This document shows, piece by piece, positions 1-14,871 of a DNA stretch of 64,000 nucleotides. The DNA is from Takakia lepidozioides (lineage: Eukaryota; Streptophyta; Takakiopsida; Takakiales; Takakiaceae). Each line of letters starts with the position of its first letter. The first letter of the stretch is position 1. The stretch spans positions 45,055,053 through 45,119,052 of the forward strand of contig CM060732.1 of the NCBI GenBank assembly GCA_030704615.1, written 5' to 3'. The position numbers were made by a program, and so were the translations under genes. The notes under the pieces are model-generated. The model was not told the origin of the DNA, made no database searches, and saw only the letters and a program-made list of their open reading frames with translations.

Positions 1-3000
1 CCCTTTGCCAAATTCGCAAAGTCCTCGGAGATATGCGTGCAACAGAGTGCAGCAGAGTGCAGCAGAGAGCCCGATGAAATATTTGGAGCGCAAAGTACGA
101 GCAGGAAGGGATGAAGATCAAATCGTTTCCCATGTATAGAGGAGCTCGCTCTTGCATTTGTTTCTTGCATCAAGGTTTCAAATACGGAGATAGGGTTATC
201 ATGGATGATGTGGGCCCCTTCCTGAGGAGGGTTTTACGCGGAGGAAATAAGAAATAGGCATGCGTGAAGACAGACAACAGTTCAACTTATTCGCAGGAAA
301 TGAGAGATAGGCAGGCGCGAAGACAGACAACGGTTCAACTGAGAAGTGGGGAGCGAGAGGAATAATGAGGAGGAAAGGAAAAGGCCAGAAAATGGACTAT
401 GGAGACCTCAGTGGCAGTGAAGGAGAAATCTTGTGCTCCCTTCGTACACATATCTTGGTGTTGTGCAGATACAGAAATGGTTCAAACAGTGCAACGCAAA
501 GCTTTGGGTCTCACAATAAATAGATGTAGAGAAATATAGGAGATTGCTTGAGGTGGAAGTGGCCTAAAGACAACATCCATTTTCTCCAACGTCCAGGGTG
601 TTCTCACTAGAGATTGACCCTTGTCAGGACCCATCATGAAGATAGTCACTCCAGCTCTGTTCACCAACTTTCAAAATCTCAAGGCAGAGCCAAAAACCCT
701 GGCTGTATCCGGTCTAATCTCTGGGCAAAAGAGCTGAGAGAGAGAGAGAGAAAGCAGAATTCTGAAATTGAAAGGGTCGCAAGCAAGTGTGGTGGTGTTC
801 GCTGTCTGGTTGAGTTTAATTTCGGCATCCGTGGGTTTTGTTGCGACAGTGAAGCGTACCAAGGTACGATTGTACTCAAGTACTTCCTCCCGGTCCCGCA
901 ATGTTTAGGAGTTTTTCAGTGCAACCCCTTCTGCTCCATCACCCACATTTAGACAAGATGGGCATCCCGCAAGGAGGACCAGTTGTAATTTGTGGGCCCA
1001 ATGCTGGTGAGATTCATTCTCGTTATTGTTGTTCAAGGACCCAACACCCTGCAAGCATTCTCATTGTTGACATATCGCACGCCAATCGGCCTGGATTCAG
1101 TCCCAGTTGTTCATCACTCACCTTGTTTTTAAGCAATTCCGTGAACATCTGCTTTCAGGATTGAGGGTCTGATGTTGGTCCAGTCTGTTAGACTACCCAC
1201 AGGATCTGTCTTCTGGCATTTAGCGATCCAAGGCTTGATGGCTGTAGCCTGTGAGGTATGATAGTAAAGCTCGGGCCCAGTCAAGCAATGGCACGGATGC
1301 ACTAAGTATCAGTCCAGATAGAACAAGACGTTTAAGGCACTTCACACAAAGCGGTTGTCGAAGGGGGAGCCCAGTCCAATGTTGTGTACTTTACGGTCCA
1401 GTGTCGTTTACTTCACGGTGGGGTCAGCTGAATCACATGCCTAACATCATATACTCTAAGATGAGGAAGCACTGTGGGTTGCGGATTTGTGCAGGAGCCG
1501 TAAGCCTCAAGTGGTGTTTACTGGAAACACAAGATTTGTAGAGAGAATGATGGGGCGGAGAGGGGGATGTATGAGGGAGTTGCGTTGGTAGGTGCAGGCT
1601 CGACTTGCAAGCTGGTCTTGAGAACTTGGGCAAGGCTGAAAAGTCGGGGGATGTAAACTTTTACGCCTCACCGTTGTGGATGTGTTGGCTGGTTAGTTTT
1701 GTTTACCTGGATCACGTTTCTATTGGAAGCTTAGTTCTGTTGATATCTTTGTAGTGGACTCAAAGCAGTGTAGTCTGGCTGAGTGTGGCTCAGTCGGATG
1801 AGCACTTCTGCCAATCAGCTTACTAGCAGTTAGCTATGCCTTGGGGAGAGAGGGTTAAGGTTTTCTGTCTCGTTTCACCTATCAAATATGTAGGAGAGGA
1901 CATCTTGGAGCTGACTCCATTGTGTAAGAATTTTGAGTAGTGTTAAGATGGTACGACAGTACTCTTACATGATGTGGAATCTTATACCTGGTCATTGTGA
2001 TAGTGCTGAGTGGGGCCACTACACTGCTGGTGTGGTAGCTGTCCTGTACTGGTGGTTACTGCAATATGGATGACAGCTCTGGTGGTTACTGTGCTTGGGT
2101 GGAGGTACTTGCAAGTGAATCTCTTTGGGAGGTGGATATGCTGGTTTAGTGCAAAAGCTTGTTAAGGAGGGTTTTTGGGATGAAGGACAGGCTCTTGGAT
2201 AACAACCACTTGACAGGGAAAGTTCTAGAGGTAGTCGATTGGAGTGCATGTTATGGTGGCTTCATCTAGATTTGTCATCGATTACATGTCTAGCTACATA
2301 TTAAACAGCAAAATTTTGCCATATGCAAGTTTGGGAGCTCATTGAAAAAGAAAAGATTTTGCTTGGGTGCACAGCGATTGAAGACAAACTGCAAGATGGA
2401 GTCCCCAGCTGAATAGTCCTGAATACTTTCCAGGCTGGTTATGTACCAAGTTGAGTATTTATAGGAGATTGCCATTAATATTGCCTACGGCATGATAGCC
2501 CCCATTAAGTTATCGGCTTCATATAAGCATGTCATGGGAAGGTACATAAAATAATGTGAAGTCCTGCTTGATTCAATCCTGTCTGTGGGGGAGATGTTCA
2601 TACACTGAAGCATACACATGAATATTAGGAGTGAGAGAGGGAAATAGGGCCATTTTTTAAATGAGAAAGTAGGATTGATTGACAGATTGATTGACGAAGG
2701 CAGATTGCCGAGTTCGGTTTTGAAAGAATACTGAGAAGGGTTTGTTGGTGGTTGGTGTGCAGCTTGCAGCTTGTTATAACTCAGATGTGAAGGTGATGTG
2801 GGATGTGGAAGATAGTGAGTAGCTGATTTTGAAGTTGGGAGGGGCAGGCTTGTCATGAAGGAGACGTTTATGATGCAAGGCTTGGTTTCCAAGTAGTGTT
2901 GGCTCACATATAACGCGTAAGGTAAGCAGGGAAATAGTTGTGCCACAGCGGAAGGCTGAATGTGATCATGTGGTGTTGGAACGCTTGGCATGGGTTAAAA

Positions 3001-6000
3001 GCAGGGCAATGCAAAGAGGTTGTCTAGGGTGGTTTGAGAATTGTCACTTTCCATCTTGCAGAATCCTGAAAATTGGATCGTATAAAGAGAAGTGACATTT
3101 TGCACATCATGTGCGTCGTTTGGGTTATTTGCCATTTCTTTATGTACGTTGACTTGGTCATTCATTGTTGGTTTAGTGGGATCTATTCTGTCTTTCATTG
3201 TTTTTGCAATTCTAATGAGATGATAGTTCTCTTGTATGGCATATTCTTATGTGTATGTAATAGTTGGTATTACTGAAAGTAGCACTACAAACACCATACT
3301 TTTCAAATTCTCCAAATCACACTAACAACCTTTACATCAACCAATATGAGTGATTGCTCGAGTAATTTTAAGCTCTTCAAAAGTAGTAAATGAGTGCTAT
3401 AACTTTCAGTTGTTCGGAGGTCCATTTATGAGTAATCATCTACTGATAGATTCCTATTGGCAGTCGTATAGGGGTTAAAGTTTAGACGTTGGACCAACGG
3501 CCTCTAGTAAAGCTTCCTTGAGAGTCCTTACTAGGTATGAGTCATATGAGCAACTATGATACTGCGACCCGCCCCAATGAGGATATGCCCTGGGTTATGT
3601 ACAAAGCAATCATTGTGTTCATGGGGAAAAGGACACATGGTATCCCTTCAATAATATAAAACCAATAAATATTAGGACTGTCCGATTCTACTCATTTCCA
3701 GCGTGTCCGATATCACTAGGTCCGATACTAACTAGTCTTTTACGAGTCAGAGTCGGAGAGTCGATTTTGTCTGTTACGGCTCAAAATGAGTCGTAAACCG
3801 AGTCGTAAAAGACAAACATCTACTTAGACATTTGGGCACTACAGAGATGATCGCAAGAAAATTGAATACTCTGCAGATGATAATAACGTAGAAACTATGA
3901 AGGTATGGACTGATCATAGAGACATAATTTCCCATAGCAAAGGTGGATCGTACAGATCAAAACTTGAAATGGAATGGCGATGAGAGTATCTAAAGAAGCT
4001 GTCAAAGAAATATGGAAAGCTTTGAGGTGATTGAAAAACACGGAAATTGATGAAGCAATAACCTTTAGACTACAGCATTTGAGGTGTGTACATAGGACAG
4101 TGATGCCATTATGCCTTTGTACCAAAAATGGCATGTTTTCCTAATATTGTCAAGTTTCATATGCAAAATTAATTAATTAGGCTGGCATGTCATGATATAA
4201 TGTTGGTAGTAAAGCTGATTTATGTCACACTAATACAGTGTCTAGCTGATGAATTCCATAGGATCAGCAAGCACGGAAATTTGATCTAGATGTGTGAAAC
4301 ACAGTAAAAATACTTGAAGCTCTTGTTTTCAAATATCACATGTCTTAGTCATGTCTAGATATTTTGGAAAAAACATAGAGAAGAAGATGGAGGCAGGTTC
4401 CATATGTGGATAATCAAGCCCCATGAAGGTCAGATTGGTCAACACGCATACCTAGCATACAAACTGAGATGTCTCGTGATTTAAGCAACGTGTAGTTATG
4501 GAATTACGCAGCGATATCGGGCTTAGCAAGTAACGTTGGACATAAGATATAGAGCCGAAGCCAAGTAGATAAAATGGACCTTGTCTTCTTTTCTCCTACT
4601 AGCTTTACTGACCTAATAATTCCTTGAACATGTGACATATCTTGCAAACTTAGAGAAGTATGCATGTTTGAGCTATAGATAGGCCTCACATACTCACCGA
4701 GTGGAGCAGACACATAATAATCTTGCTCTTCACCTTTATAGGTCAGTACATCATCTTGCTTACATCTGTATACACATGCTTAGTCTTTCATATTAACCTC
4801 ATATTGACAGGAGATCAGCAACTCCTTCATTCTTCTTGTCAGATGCTAGTTTCAATCGAGCTCATGGCCGATTCGATGATCCACAATATGTTCTATCTAC
4901 TAACACCACGTCAATGTAGTAAGCTTAATCCTGACTCGATCAAAATTTTATTGTTTAAGATACTCATATTATGCTAATATCTAGTTGTGTTATTCATGGT
5001 TTGTAAAGTCTGACTTTTAACATACACCTAGACTCAAAACTAAGCCAACATTCGACCAATATTTGTGCACTTGTCAAGAATCTCTCTGTGTGGTTGAAGA
5101 ACACATATCGAGGTTGTGCTATATAATAAGACATTGGACTAGGTGATGAAAATACGCTATGTGCAATATTTGATAAATTTCTCATCATTTCTTTTTTTGG
5201 CACTCTTTCCTTCGTATTCAGTGCTAGTTGTCCTCTTTTTGTTCATCTCTCCAGAGTTAATGGAAGGCACACAGTAAGTACACCATAGAATCAACACCTC
5301 TCCAAGGCTCAAGGTAGAGTTAGGCTGAGAATCTGGGACCTGGAGTAATATCATGTATCCATAGACATGTGGCCAAATGAGATAGATCAAGTGTATCTAG
5401 TTTCTTTATGTACAAGTTGGTTTGAGCAGAGTCACGGTAAGAATGTAGGCAAAGAAGGTATCGAAATTTAATATACTCAGTTGGACCATGATGATTGCCT
5501 TATATGTTTAAGGTCATGCAGAGAAGTGCCCATCGAATCTTTCAAAAAGCTGTGAAAATACGAGCTTGGAATACCGCAAGTTACTCATAAGTAACTCACT
5601 AATAACTCAGAGGTTTGGTAACAGGAGGTGCAGGAAAGTCGACATTGTGCCAGGAGTACGAGATTTTTTATCAAAGAGTACATGACATCCACTCTTGGCA
5701 TACAATACTTGATTCAAACTTATGTGCAATAGAAATGGGACTGCTTCAATATTCATTGAGGTGGTCTAAGAGACATTGATTGAGAACCTTGACACTTTTG
5801 GCTCAGGTCCCTACTAGAGATATATGGTAGATCTATCAAAGATGATCATTTAGTCATAATTACTGGAGCGACATTGCAGGAGAATAGAGATAATGTTCAC
5901 CTCCGAGTACCCTCCTCGAATACTAACTTGGAAGCAAGCATACAGCCATTAGAGAGGCATAGGTACTTCAAAAGTAGTGTTGAATTTTCAGATCATAGTT

Positions 6001-6485
6001 TTCTCCTGGGCAGACATTGACATTTGATTTTTGACATATAGATCAATGTGACAGTAATCATAATTGTTAGATTGTCGATACTAGTCAAGATTTCTGAAAT
6101 TGTCAAATACTTACTTTGGCAAGCATACAAATAGATGCATCGACTTGACAACACATTAGACATAAGATAGGTCGAAGTCCTCACTTACTTTTCTTTCTCG
6201 ATTAATCCATGCTCTCATGCTTAGGTTCTGTTTCTGGATTAGTCCATGTTTTGTTTCTCTTCATATTCTGGTAACACCATACTATTGTCTCTCTTTCGTT
6301 TTAGACTGCAGTCTATAACTCCACGGACCACTGGAGCACGATAATCCCTATTTCAAGGTGCGTGGCCCAAAATCAAAGATCTTGCCCCGCCGTCTTCCAT
6401 CCCACATGTTTCATTCGAAGACCATTGGCTTGTATTCACTACTTGCCGACAACTTAATGACAACATCATCCTAGGTCTACTCTTT
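1..6485. other. No gene recognised; AT-rich intergenic DNA
   Basis: I find no coding region that reads through with a recognisable motif on either strand. The open frames are short (under about 170 codons), of low complexity and without conserved residues. The only local structure I note is an imperfect inverted repeat, GTCTTTTACGAGTC at 3735-3748 and GAGTCGTAAAAGAC at 3800-3813 (13 of 14 positions pair), separated by about 50 bases. It could be part of a small decayed transposon. Exons of a diverged gene could have been missed. Confidence 0.5.
3735..3813. repeat. Short inverted repeat (possible hairpin)
   Basis: Two 14-base arms, 3735-3748 and 3800-3813, are reverse complements except for one base. 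The spacer contains further short copies of the same GAGTC/GTAAA words. I see no target duplication, so it cannot be assigned to a transposon family. Confidence 0.4.
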
Positions 6486-6590
6486 TAGGTGTATATATAG
6501 GGCCCACTCCCAAAGGGGGCAGGAGCCGCAAGGTGAAGTGGCTCTTAGTTACGCTGGCCTTGGCCGGAGTCTTCTCTCTCTAGGTATATA
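6486..6590 (+). repeat. Dispersed repeat copy A (LTR-like, contains TATATATA)
   Basis: This stretch contains TATATATAGGGCCCAC followed by the core AGCCGCAAGGTGAAGTGGCT and then GCCTTGGCCG. The same ordered words occur in reverse complement at about 52,305-52,400. A TATA motif followed by a conserved block is what one sees near the U3/R border of an LTR, but no PBS, polypurine tract or coding sequence is attached, so the family is unknown. Confidence 0.5.
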
Positions 6591-9500
6591 ATATCAGTGT
6601 TTATTTTATTGGCGATTTTTGGCCATATGGCCGCCAGAAAATCCCCTTGGCGAATGAAACAAAGGGAAAAAGACGTCCAAATAAGGGAGTTTTCGCCAAA
6701 AACTCGGGGGTCTCAAAAAGGTCCTCGTCTCGCGGACCCAAGGGGCAACACAGATGTCTCCATGGCGGGGCCCATGCAGGATGATCTGACGGGCCAGATG
6801 AGGAGTGGATGTAGGGTTGTGGGCCCCCTCCGTTTCCCATGGAGATGATCGTCGCCTGTCTTGCCTACGCGTAGATAGAGTATATACCTCATTTGTACCA
6901 ATTAGCATGTGATTTTCACATAGAAAGAGTTCCATTCACCTATTATGACTTTCAACTATTTATGTACTTCGCCTTCTATTGCTCATCAACATCCATTTGA
7001 TTCGCAGAATATGACAAGAGTGGAAATACATGTAGCCTACCAATTTGAGGAAAATTACCTAGAGTGGACCACGTGCACTACCCTACACCCAATAATATAG
7101 CCACTCGTACCCCTTTTCAAAATCCTTAAAAAAAACCATGTATAATATAAACAAGCACATTACTTCCTAAAATAATGAAGGCTTTGGAAGCACATTAATA
7201 CGAGGTTAGTTTAATGTTACAAGTCTATGGCAGTCTTTCACAACTATGGACCAAATTTCATACATGATGCTTAAGTCAATTCATCAATCATTTTTTACCA
7301 ACAGTGTTGGGCAGATTCATCGTACGCCTTAAGACGCACCACGTGTTTGAAATTAATATAAATTGTTACATAATCCACAAATTTACATCTAGCCACAATG
7401 AATGTGGGATCCATTGGAGATTTCGTTTACAAAATTGATCTGATAGTATCCACATAGATCCATAAATGGAACACATAAAGAACATGAATAGCAAAACAAA
7501 CCTCTGCCCTGGGACCACTCAAGATATAAGGTCTTAAGGTCCTTCCATGCAAGTGAATTCGCAGAAAGGCGGCAAACAAAAAAAACGGTATGATTAATGT
7601 AAGAGCTTAATTAGGCTTGCAACCTGACAGTACGACAGGCTCTTGTTGAGTTGTCCCCACCCCCTCTTATCTTGGACTCACTAACTCCTTCAATATTTTA
7701 GAGTGCAAATGGATGTTGTGTAGCTGAGTACTAGTCTACTGGCAAGCCCATAGCGGTAGATTTGATTCTTGATGAATGGTGTCACCCCAATCCATGTGGT
7801 TTATGTCACCCTGGTGTTTGGTTTAACTTCCTCTTAGTACAATTAATACGTAGTCAAATTATGAATATCAAGTGAACAATATTAATACACCGATTGGAGT
7901 GACACTCCACTCCTTATCACTCCGGCGTATGGTGTCATCCCGTTCCATGTAACTCCAATTTTGTCATTCTTGAGAAGAGGTGGAAGAGGTGGGAAAGATT
8001 TGACATGTTAAGAACCAGTGTACCTTGAAAAGGTTGCACTTGTGCATTGCGTTTTTACATTATTTCTATATAGTTTTAATAAATAACGATTTAAATATAT
8101 TATACTTATTATTATTATGTAAAAATAAGACTAATGCCTAATTAATCAGATTAATTTAAATCAATTATATTTTTAAACACCATTTAATTTTTATTTTACA
8201 ACATACAAACAGTTCGTGCCGGCCCCTCAATGCGTCTTGGCTTACCCTGGACAAGTTGATGAGCCTGGAACATACATATAACATTCGGGGTTATGTTCAA
8301 GCTTTCAAATTTAATGTTGTTTGAAGTCTCGGATACAGAACCAAAAATGGTCTTCGACTTTGTGGCGAGATTGGCCCCATTTGAAAATGTGTGGTAGCAA
8401 TTAAATTGTTTCTTATATTGCAGATCAAATAACCATCAAATCCTCCTACAATTCTACATTTGAATTTTAAAATATTAAAATATGAATATATAACAAGCTT
8501 GAATGAACATGTTTTGCAACATCTAAATATTAATGTATGATACAACAAAATTACAGATTCGCTGAATTACTGAAATATTGACTGAAGATTGAAATATTTG
8601 TCGTCGAACTATACTTGTTGAAGTACTTGGTTGAAATACTGAAATGCTGGCTAAAGTACTGAAATACCTACCCTACCAGACCTCAGCCCAAGTGTGCTAT
8701 TGTACTTGATGATGCACAATATGAGAGCATCCAATGCTCAACATACCTTGTGATCATCACATTCCAACACACCGCATCTTGGTGCTTTGTATTGTCAAAC
8801 GCACATTTTACATCGTTGAAGCTCCCTTTATGTTAGTAGATGACAAAGACAATCTAAATCTTTGAGCAAACACCACAATCCCACTTACCACACATTAGTT
8901 CATATGTTGGAATCATTCCAATGACTCTATTAATGTGTTGGGGACATAGATAGGATAAAATCTTCCAGAAAAAACTTTGCAAAAGGGTGATGCCGGACCA
9001 AGTAGGTCAAATTTGTATGCATTTGGCAACTTTTGAAAAAGGGTAAGAAAGTTCATGTTGATATTATGCCAAAAGCCGAGAACTAGATGTGGGAAGCAAA
9101 CATTGAAACAATGCGTGGTCAAAAAATTACAATGCGCAACTGTGACAAAAACTGAAAAATAACACACATATCTACAAATTGAGTATTGGAGCTATCGATA
9201 GGTTCCACAACACCTATCTAGATCATATGGACACACCGACTCCACCATAGAATTCGAAAAGCAATAATAGCCTACAATATACAACATAGACAAATACCTG
9301 ATATATTCCTTGGAGTCAATACCCACACATCTTGATAATGTTGTCAAGGTATAGCTCACTGACAAATACAAAGTCTTATCAAGTTTTTATTGGCCCTCTT
9401 TTAGGAATGACTACGCAACATTGGTACCAAAACCAAGTTTGATCCTAGTATAGACCACCAATTAATGTTTGCTTCGACAACCTACAACATTAGCCCAATG

Positions 9501-11030
9501 CTAAGGGCATATGCCACTTCACTATTGGTTGTGCGTAAAGAGATACCATGACGTAAACTTGCTTAGGTGATGCGTCCATATATATATATTAATTTATAAG
9601 GTATTATGGAGGGTTAAGTTGGTCTTAGAATGTGTGTTTGATCCATGGCTGCTCAGCCGGATCATGGTGGTTCTCACATACCAATGTGAGATCAATGACA
9701 ACATACACAATTAGTGCTCATAAGCGGTCCTTTAGGTTGATGGATGGTTTAAACCTCATTGGTGATAGGAAAGCCAATGGTTTTTTTGGCACAAGCGCAA
9801 AAACGATGTGATGAGGACATGTTCTTTTTCAGAACTACATTTGGCCTATTTTTCCTCCTTATCTGAGTCATCTATAGTTTTTCATATTGAATTTTGTAAA
9901 TCACTTGTCGAAATAAAAAAACAGAGACAACGATAAGCTTTGTAAGGAATATTTTCCAAACAAAAATTAATTGTGGATAAAAATGTCAAATTCTTAACAC
10001 GTTACAGAGAGAAGATACAAAAAGATGCATTCTCCTAAGTCTCCAAAGCCCTGAGGCATATACATACCATACAACTGTAACGACAAATTTTGTGCTTTGT
10101 TGGCTCTGCCCAAGACTCGACGACACAAAGGGTTGTGAGAATTTCACACATCAAAGTTAGTATTTGATAGATTGCTTAGTGGACCAAAATTTTAAGGAGC
10201 CAATAGGTTCATCGGGATGTTCTCAATACATTGGATAAATAAGAACAACCATGCTGGTATATTCTTGGTACATCTTTTAGCTGTTTGTCCGTAAGACTAC
10301 GTACACCATCTTAGGCCCAACAGATAATTGAAGGAACATATTGTAGGACCACCTAGAGTATGCTATAACGAGCACAGTAGGAACAAGGACATATCTCAAG
10401 GCATAAAACTAGTCGCAAGGAAGAAAGGTTTTTGTCAAGGCCGGGTTGCGCATAGAAAGCCACGAGTGACCCAATCTTTGGCTTACGGCCTCCATGCCGG
10501 TGATGGATCACATGGAATGAGGCCCTTAGTGCCCACAATTTTGGGGTTTCAAATGAGGTCAACAAGAAGTCTAGTTGTTGTCCCCATGGTGGCAACCACA
10601 TAGGACCAACGACGACTTTTAAAACTGTGTCGTCCCATGCCTACACCGACATTCTTGTCACGACCCGGCAAGGCAAGATTGTATAGTGACATTGTTGGTA
10701 TAGTGGTCAAGGTTGCTTTTTGTCAGTGTGCCTAAAATACTTACATAGATTTTGTTAGACATAGATTTGTTAGGTCCAGTAGTATAACGTCATAATTATA
10801 TCCAAACACAATATTAGTTATGAAGTAACTGAACCATCTGACCAGTACGCAAAACAACCAGCGTCCACCCAATTGCAACACACAAAAAATTAATATAGAG
10901 ACAGATAAATCAATATTTTTTTCTTTTTTTCTTTTAAATTATTTTTAAAAAAAATGATATAAGGAGCTCATCAATCATATTAAAATCAAGGATAAAGTGA
11001 TTTTTTGGCCATTCTATTACTTTCCTACAC
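6591..11030. other. No gene recognised; AT-rich upstream region of FRO
   Basis: No open frame here carries a motif I recognise on either strand. The stretch around 8040-8200 is very AT-rich. The piece between about 6605 and 6850 is GC-richer than its surroundings and open in several frames, which may mark an old repeat fragment. Nothing supports a gene call. Confidence 0.45.
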
Positions 11031-11032
11031 GG

Positions 11033-11040
11033 TATATAAG
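11033..11040 (+). promoter_or_regulatory. TATA box of the FRO gene
   Basis: TATATAAG lies 64 bases before the ATG at 11104. It is followed by a pyrimidine-rich leader of CTCT/TTCTC runs (about 11,045-11,090), a pattern common in plant core promoters (Y patch). Transcription would start near 11,065-11,070, giving a leader of about 35-40 bases. The start itself is inferred. Confidence 0.65.
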
Positions 11041-11103
11041 AGGACTCTTTCTCTCTCACTTGCTCTCTAATTCTCTCACTTTCTCTTCAAACTCGTTGCC
11101 AAC

Positions 11104-14100
11104 ATGACAACTCCTAACAGCAATCCGCAGTTAAAAACTGTTCCCACAGCTTTTGTCACAAAAGTTTTATTGGCGGTGGTGAAGACGACGTTGTGGTTGC
11201 TCTTGTGGGGGGTGGCTTTGTTTTGGTTGTTGGCATGGTGGTTTGTGCCAATCAAAGTTGGGTCCAAGTTGACATCATTCTTCGTCAATCATACCACCAC
11301 TAGCTACATTGGCAATGATGGTAAGGAGATGATGATCTCGCCACATTCTCTTTTCCACAGTATTGGATTGGAAAACTGCATACATGCATGCGGTAGAGCT
11401 GAAGTATACCTCCAAATATTCTGAAACAATGTATACTTCACGTGCATGCAGGACCAATTTATCTGTTGTATTCGGGACCCTTCATAGCACTAGCGTTATT
11501 GGGCATGTTGTATTTAGAACTACAAAAGCGTTTCCCCAACAGGTATTTTATATTCTCTATCCCTTCATGTCTTGTAGTCATGCTTGCTTTCAAAACATCG
11601 ATCAAGAGCCCATCTATGGAAAGGGAGTAGACAATACACCAATTTTTGCCTATAATAACAACAAACAACATAGGGCTATGCCTAAAATACTCAACAAAAG
11701 TGACATCCAACTAACAACACCTACTCAAATAATAATAATAAATAGTGGAACAAGGTGTTCGTCATAAGCTCAGAGGCACAAAGAATCAATCTTACTGGCC
11801 CAATTTTGAAATGCTCTAAAATTTTGTATGTCTAATCAAATTACTAGAGTCCGTTTGCATCCTACACAATGAATCAAGATGAAAATGATTGACTGTGACA
11901 AATCTTCATTATGTTGTAGGCTTTGCAAATGTGGTTGTGTTAACCAAACTTTAATTTTAACCATCAACATTTGCTTGGTAATAGGCCTCATTACATTAGT
12001 AGAACAACTCTTAGCTCCTATTTTATTTGAATCTTCTTTCAAATAGGTGGTATGTTCTAGCACCAGCAGTAGGTATTCTTTGAAATAGTTACAATAACTT
12101 TAAGCTTTTTTGACCATTTTGAGTGTACATGTATTAGGATACAAAATTTCAAAGGACGATCGACATCTTTAAGGCGGTTATGGAAACGGATGTGCACAAG
12201 TATCTGGACACAACCCATACTAGTGAGGGGTCCACTTGGAATAGTGACAATCATGGACATACTCTTTAATTGCAATAGTTGTGGCGACGGTCTTATGGCA
12301 TTCCTCAAATCCGTTATTCCTCAATTTCATCTTATTGATGCTTCTCCACCGGGAAAATTTCAAAAGTAAATTATTATGAGTCATTATTGATTTCACCATT
12401 CTATCATTATTCTTGATTATGCTTATATATAGCCATGTTATTTTCTAAGGGTTTGTATGCAACGAACCATTGTCCAACAGTTATTACTAATCTTTGATGG
12501 TACATATTATACAAATTTTGGACTAAACTCATGCATACGTTTAGAGTTTATTAATATGAGCTTAGTTTGATATCATAACAAGTACAATAATGATAGTAGA
12601 TACTGCCAAAAAAATGAAATCAAATCAAACGTATGGGCAAGTTTTAGTTTACAGAATGTTGAGACAAAATTGAAACTGAACAATTCATTGAATAAATTGT
12701 GAACAGATATGAACAAAAATTGGAGTATGCTGGAATGGTCATGGGGAAAATAGGAGCATTTCCATTGGCTCTCTTATTCATCCCAGTTTCAAGAGGGTCT
12801 CCAATCTTACGATTGGTGGATGTGCCTTTCGAGCACGCAGTCAAGTATCACAAATGTTTGGGGCACATTACACTCACACTTTTTGTAACACATGGTCTTA
12901 CTTATCCTATATTGTTCGCCTCCGAGCGTGCTATCTATGAGGTGGATTATCCAAAACAAATTCACATCTTACCTTCTTTGGTTTTAATTTTTTCCACTGA
13001 ATAATTTCATAAATATTTTGTTGGGACCGTACTATGCTCCCTTTGTTATATGTGTGTGTGTGTGTTTTGTTAACATGCTTATAATGTTGTTTTCAACTTA
13101 TTTCAATTCATGGGTTGTGGGAGAGAGACAAGTCACAAAGCCAATTGCTTGTTATGTATCTAATCTTATTGATTTGCATGTTTTCTGCGCAGTTGGGGTC
13201 TTGGAAGGTATCTGGGCCGATGTCAAAACTGGCAGGTGTAATTGCACTTATGGTTGGGCTTATAATATGGATCACATCCATAGGTCCAATTCGGAGGGTA
13301 CTCTTTGATGTGTTCTACACAGCGCACCATCTATACATGGCTTTCTATGTCTTCCATGTTGGAGACAAATCAGCAGGTTACGTTCTTGGTGGTATATTCC
13401 TTTACTTTGTGGATCGCTTCATCCGGATGGTTCAATCACGTCGGAACGTCAGCATTTTGTCAGCACAACTTTTGCCCAATGGTGTTATGGAATTAAAATT
13501 TCCAAAATTCCCAAGTATGTTTTAGGAAATCCACAAAAGTTTTTTGGATTATAAGTTATTGAAATACTATCCTAATTTGAATGATATTACAGTACATATC
13601 ATTTATATTATATTATAATAACTGATAGGTATAATAATTTTGGTTAGAGATGGAAGGTCTTAGTATATCAACTACTACTTTTATTGTCTCATTATATGAT
13701 GTTTGAAATCAGGTGTGGATTACAGTGCTCTCAGCTTTATGTATTTCAACATACGGGATATATCACTTTGGCAATGGCATCCTTTTAGCGCAACATCAAG
13801 CCCTCTTGATGGGACCAACAATATATCTGTTTGTATTAAGCCATTGGGAGGTTGGACAAAAAAACTTCATGCATCCATCCATGCCGAGTCCACTAAAAAT
13901 CCAAATTCAACAGTTGCTTGCCCTTTTGGAATGTTGTTTGTTGAAGGTCCATATGGTCACGAATCAAACTATTTTCTCAGGTATGATTACGGTACTAATG
14001 TCCACACTCAATATTATGAATCAATAATATGTGTGTGTGTTGATAATATCTGTAGTGTGAAAAGAAGGGGCGTGAATCCCCTTCTGGGTGATTCTAATCT

Positions 14101-14624
14101 GTACTCCTCCCCAGTTGAAGTCAAGCAAAAGGAAGGAACGTTCTAGTGATCCAACCATCTTCACACGGCTGTGGGTTTCCCTCAGTTCGTTCGTGATCAG
14201 AGTTCATGCAATCCTCATCCACGCCGCAGCGGAAGAGAAGACATGGATAGGGAGTTTTGAATTGTTCTTGCTCTTGGTTCTACTTTTATACAACAGCCTT
14301 GCCCTATGATCACAGCGCCAGCAGTGCTGCCATGATCTTTTCTGTGATGCAACCAGCCCTATGACAGCGCTAAACACGACCCTTAATGTGAAGCTCCCTT
14401 GAGCAGTGACACGTCGGAAGCCCCCTTTGTAATGGTGACACAGATTTAGAGGGAGGCAGCTCAGATCTGCCATGAATTGCAGGGCCACTGGTCTCTTTCA
14501 GGGTCCATGTTTTCTTCATCTCATCTCCCCAAATTGGCCATCCCCCATCAACCCCTTTTACTCAGCAGCTCTCTCCCTTCCCAAATCATTTTCTCTCTCT
14601 CTCTTTTTCCCTTTTTTCTCTGTT

Positions 14625-14688
<64 letters not shown>

Positions 14689-14827
14689 TCTCTATCTTGG
14701 TTCTACTCCCACTTCTTCAACAGCAGCATATCTACCATGCAATGCAATGCACACTCAGCCAGGCATCCAGTGCACCCAGCCCTGAAATCATCCTCGGTCA
14801 CACAAGACATAACCATCCCATTCATCA

Positions 14828-14871
<44 letters not shown>

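Noticed and set aside
2485-2991. 168-codon minus-strand frame
   Set aside because: Low-complexity Ser/Pro/His composition, no motif, no linked exons.
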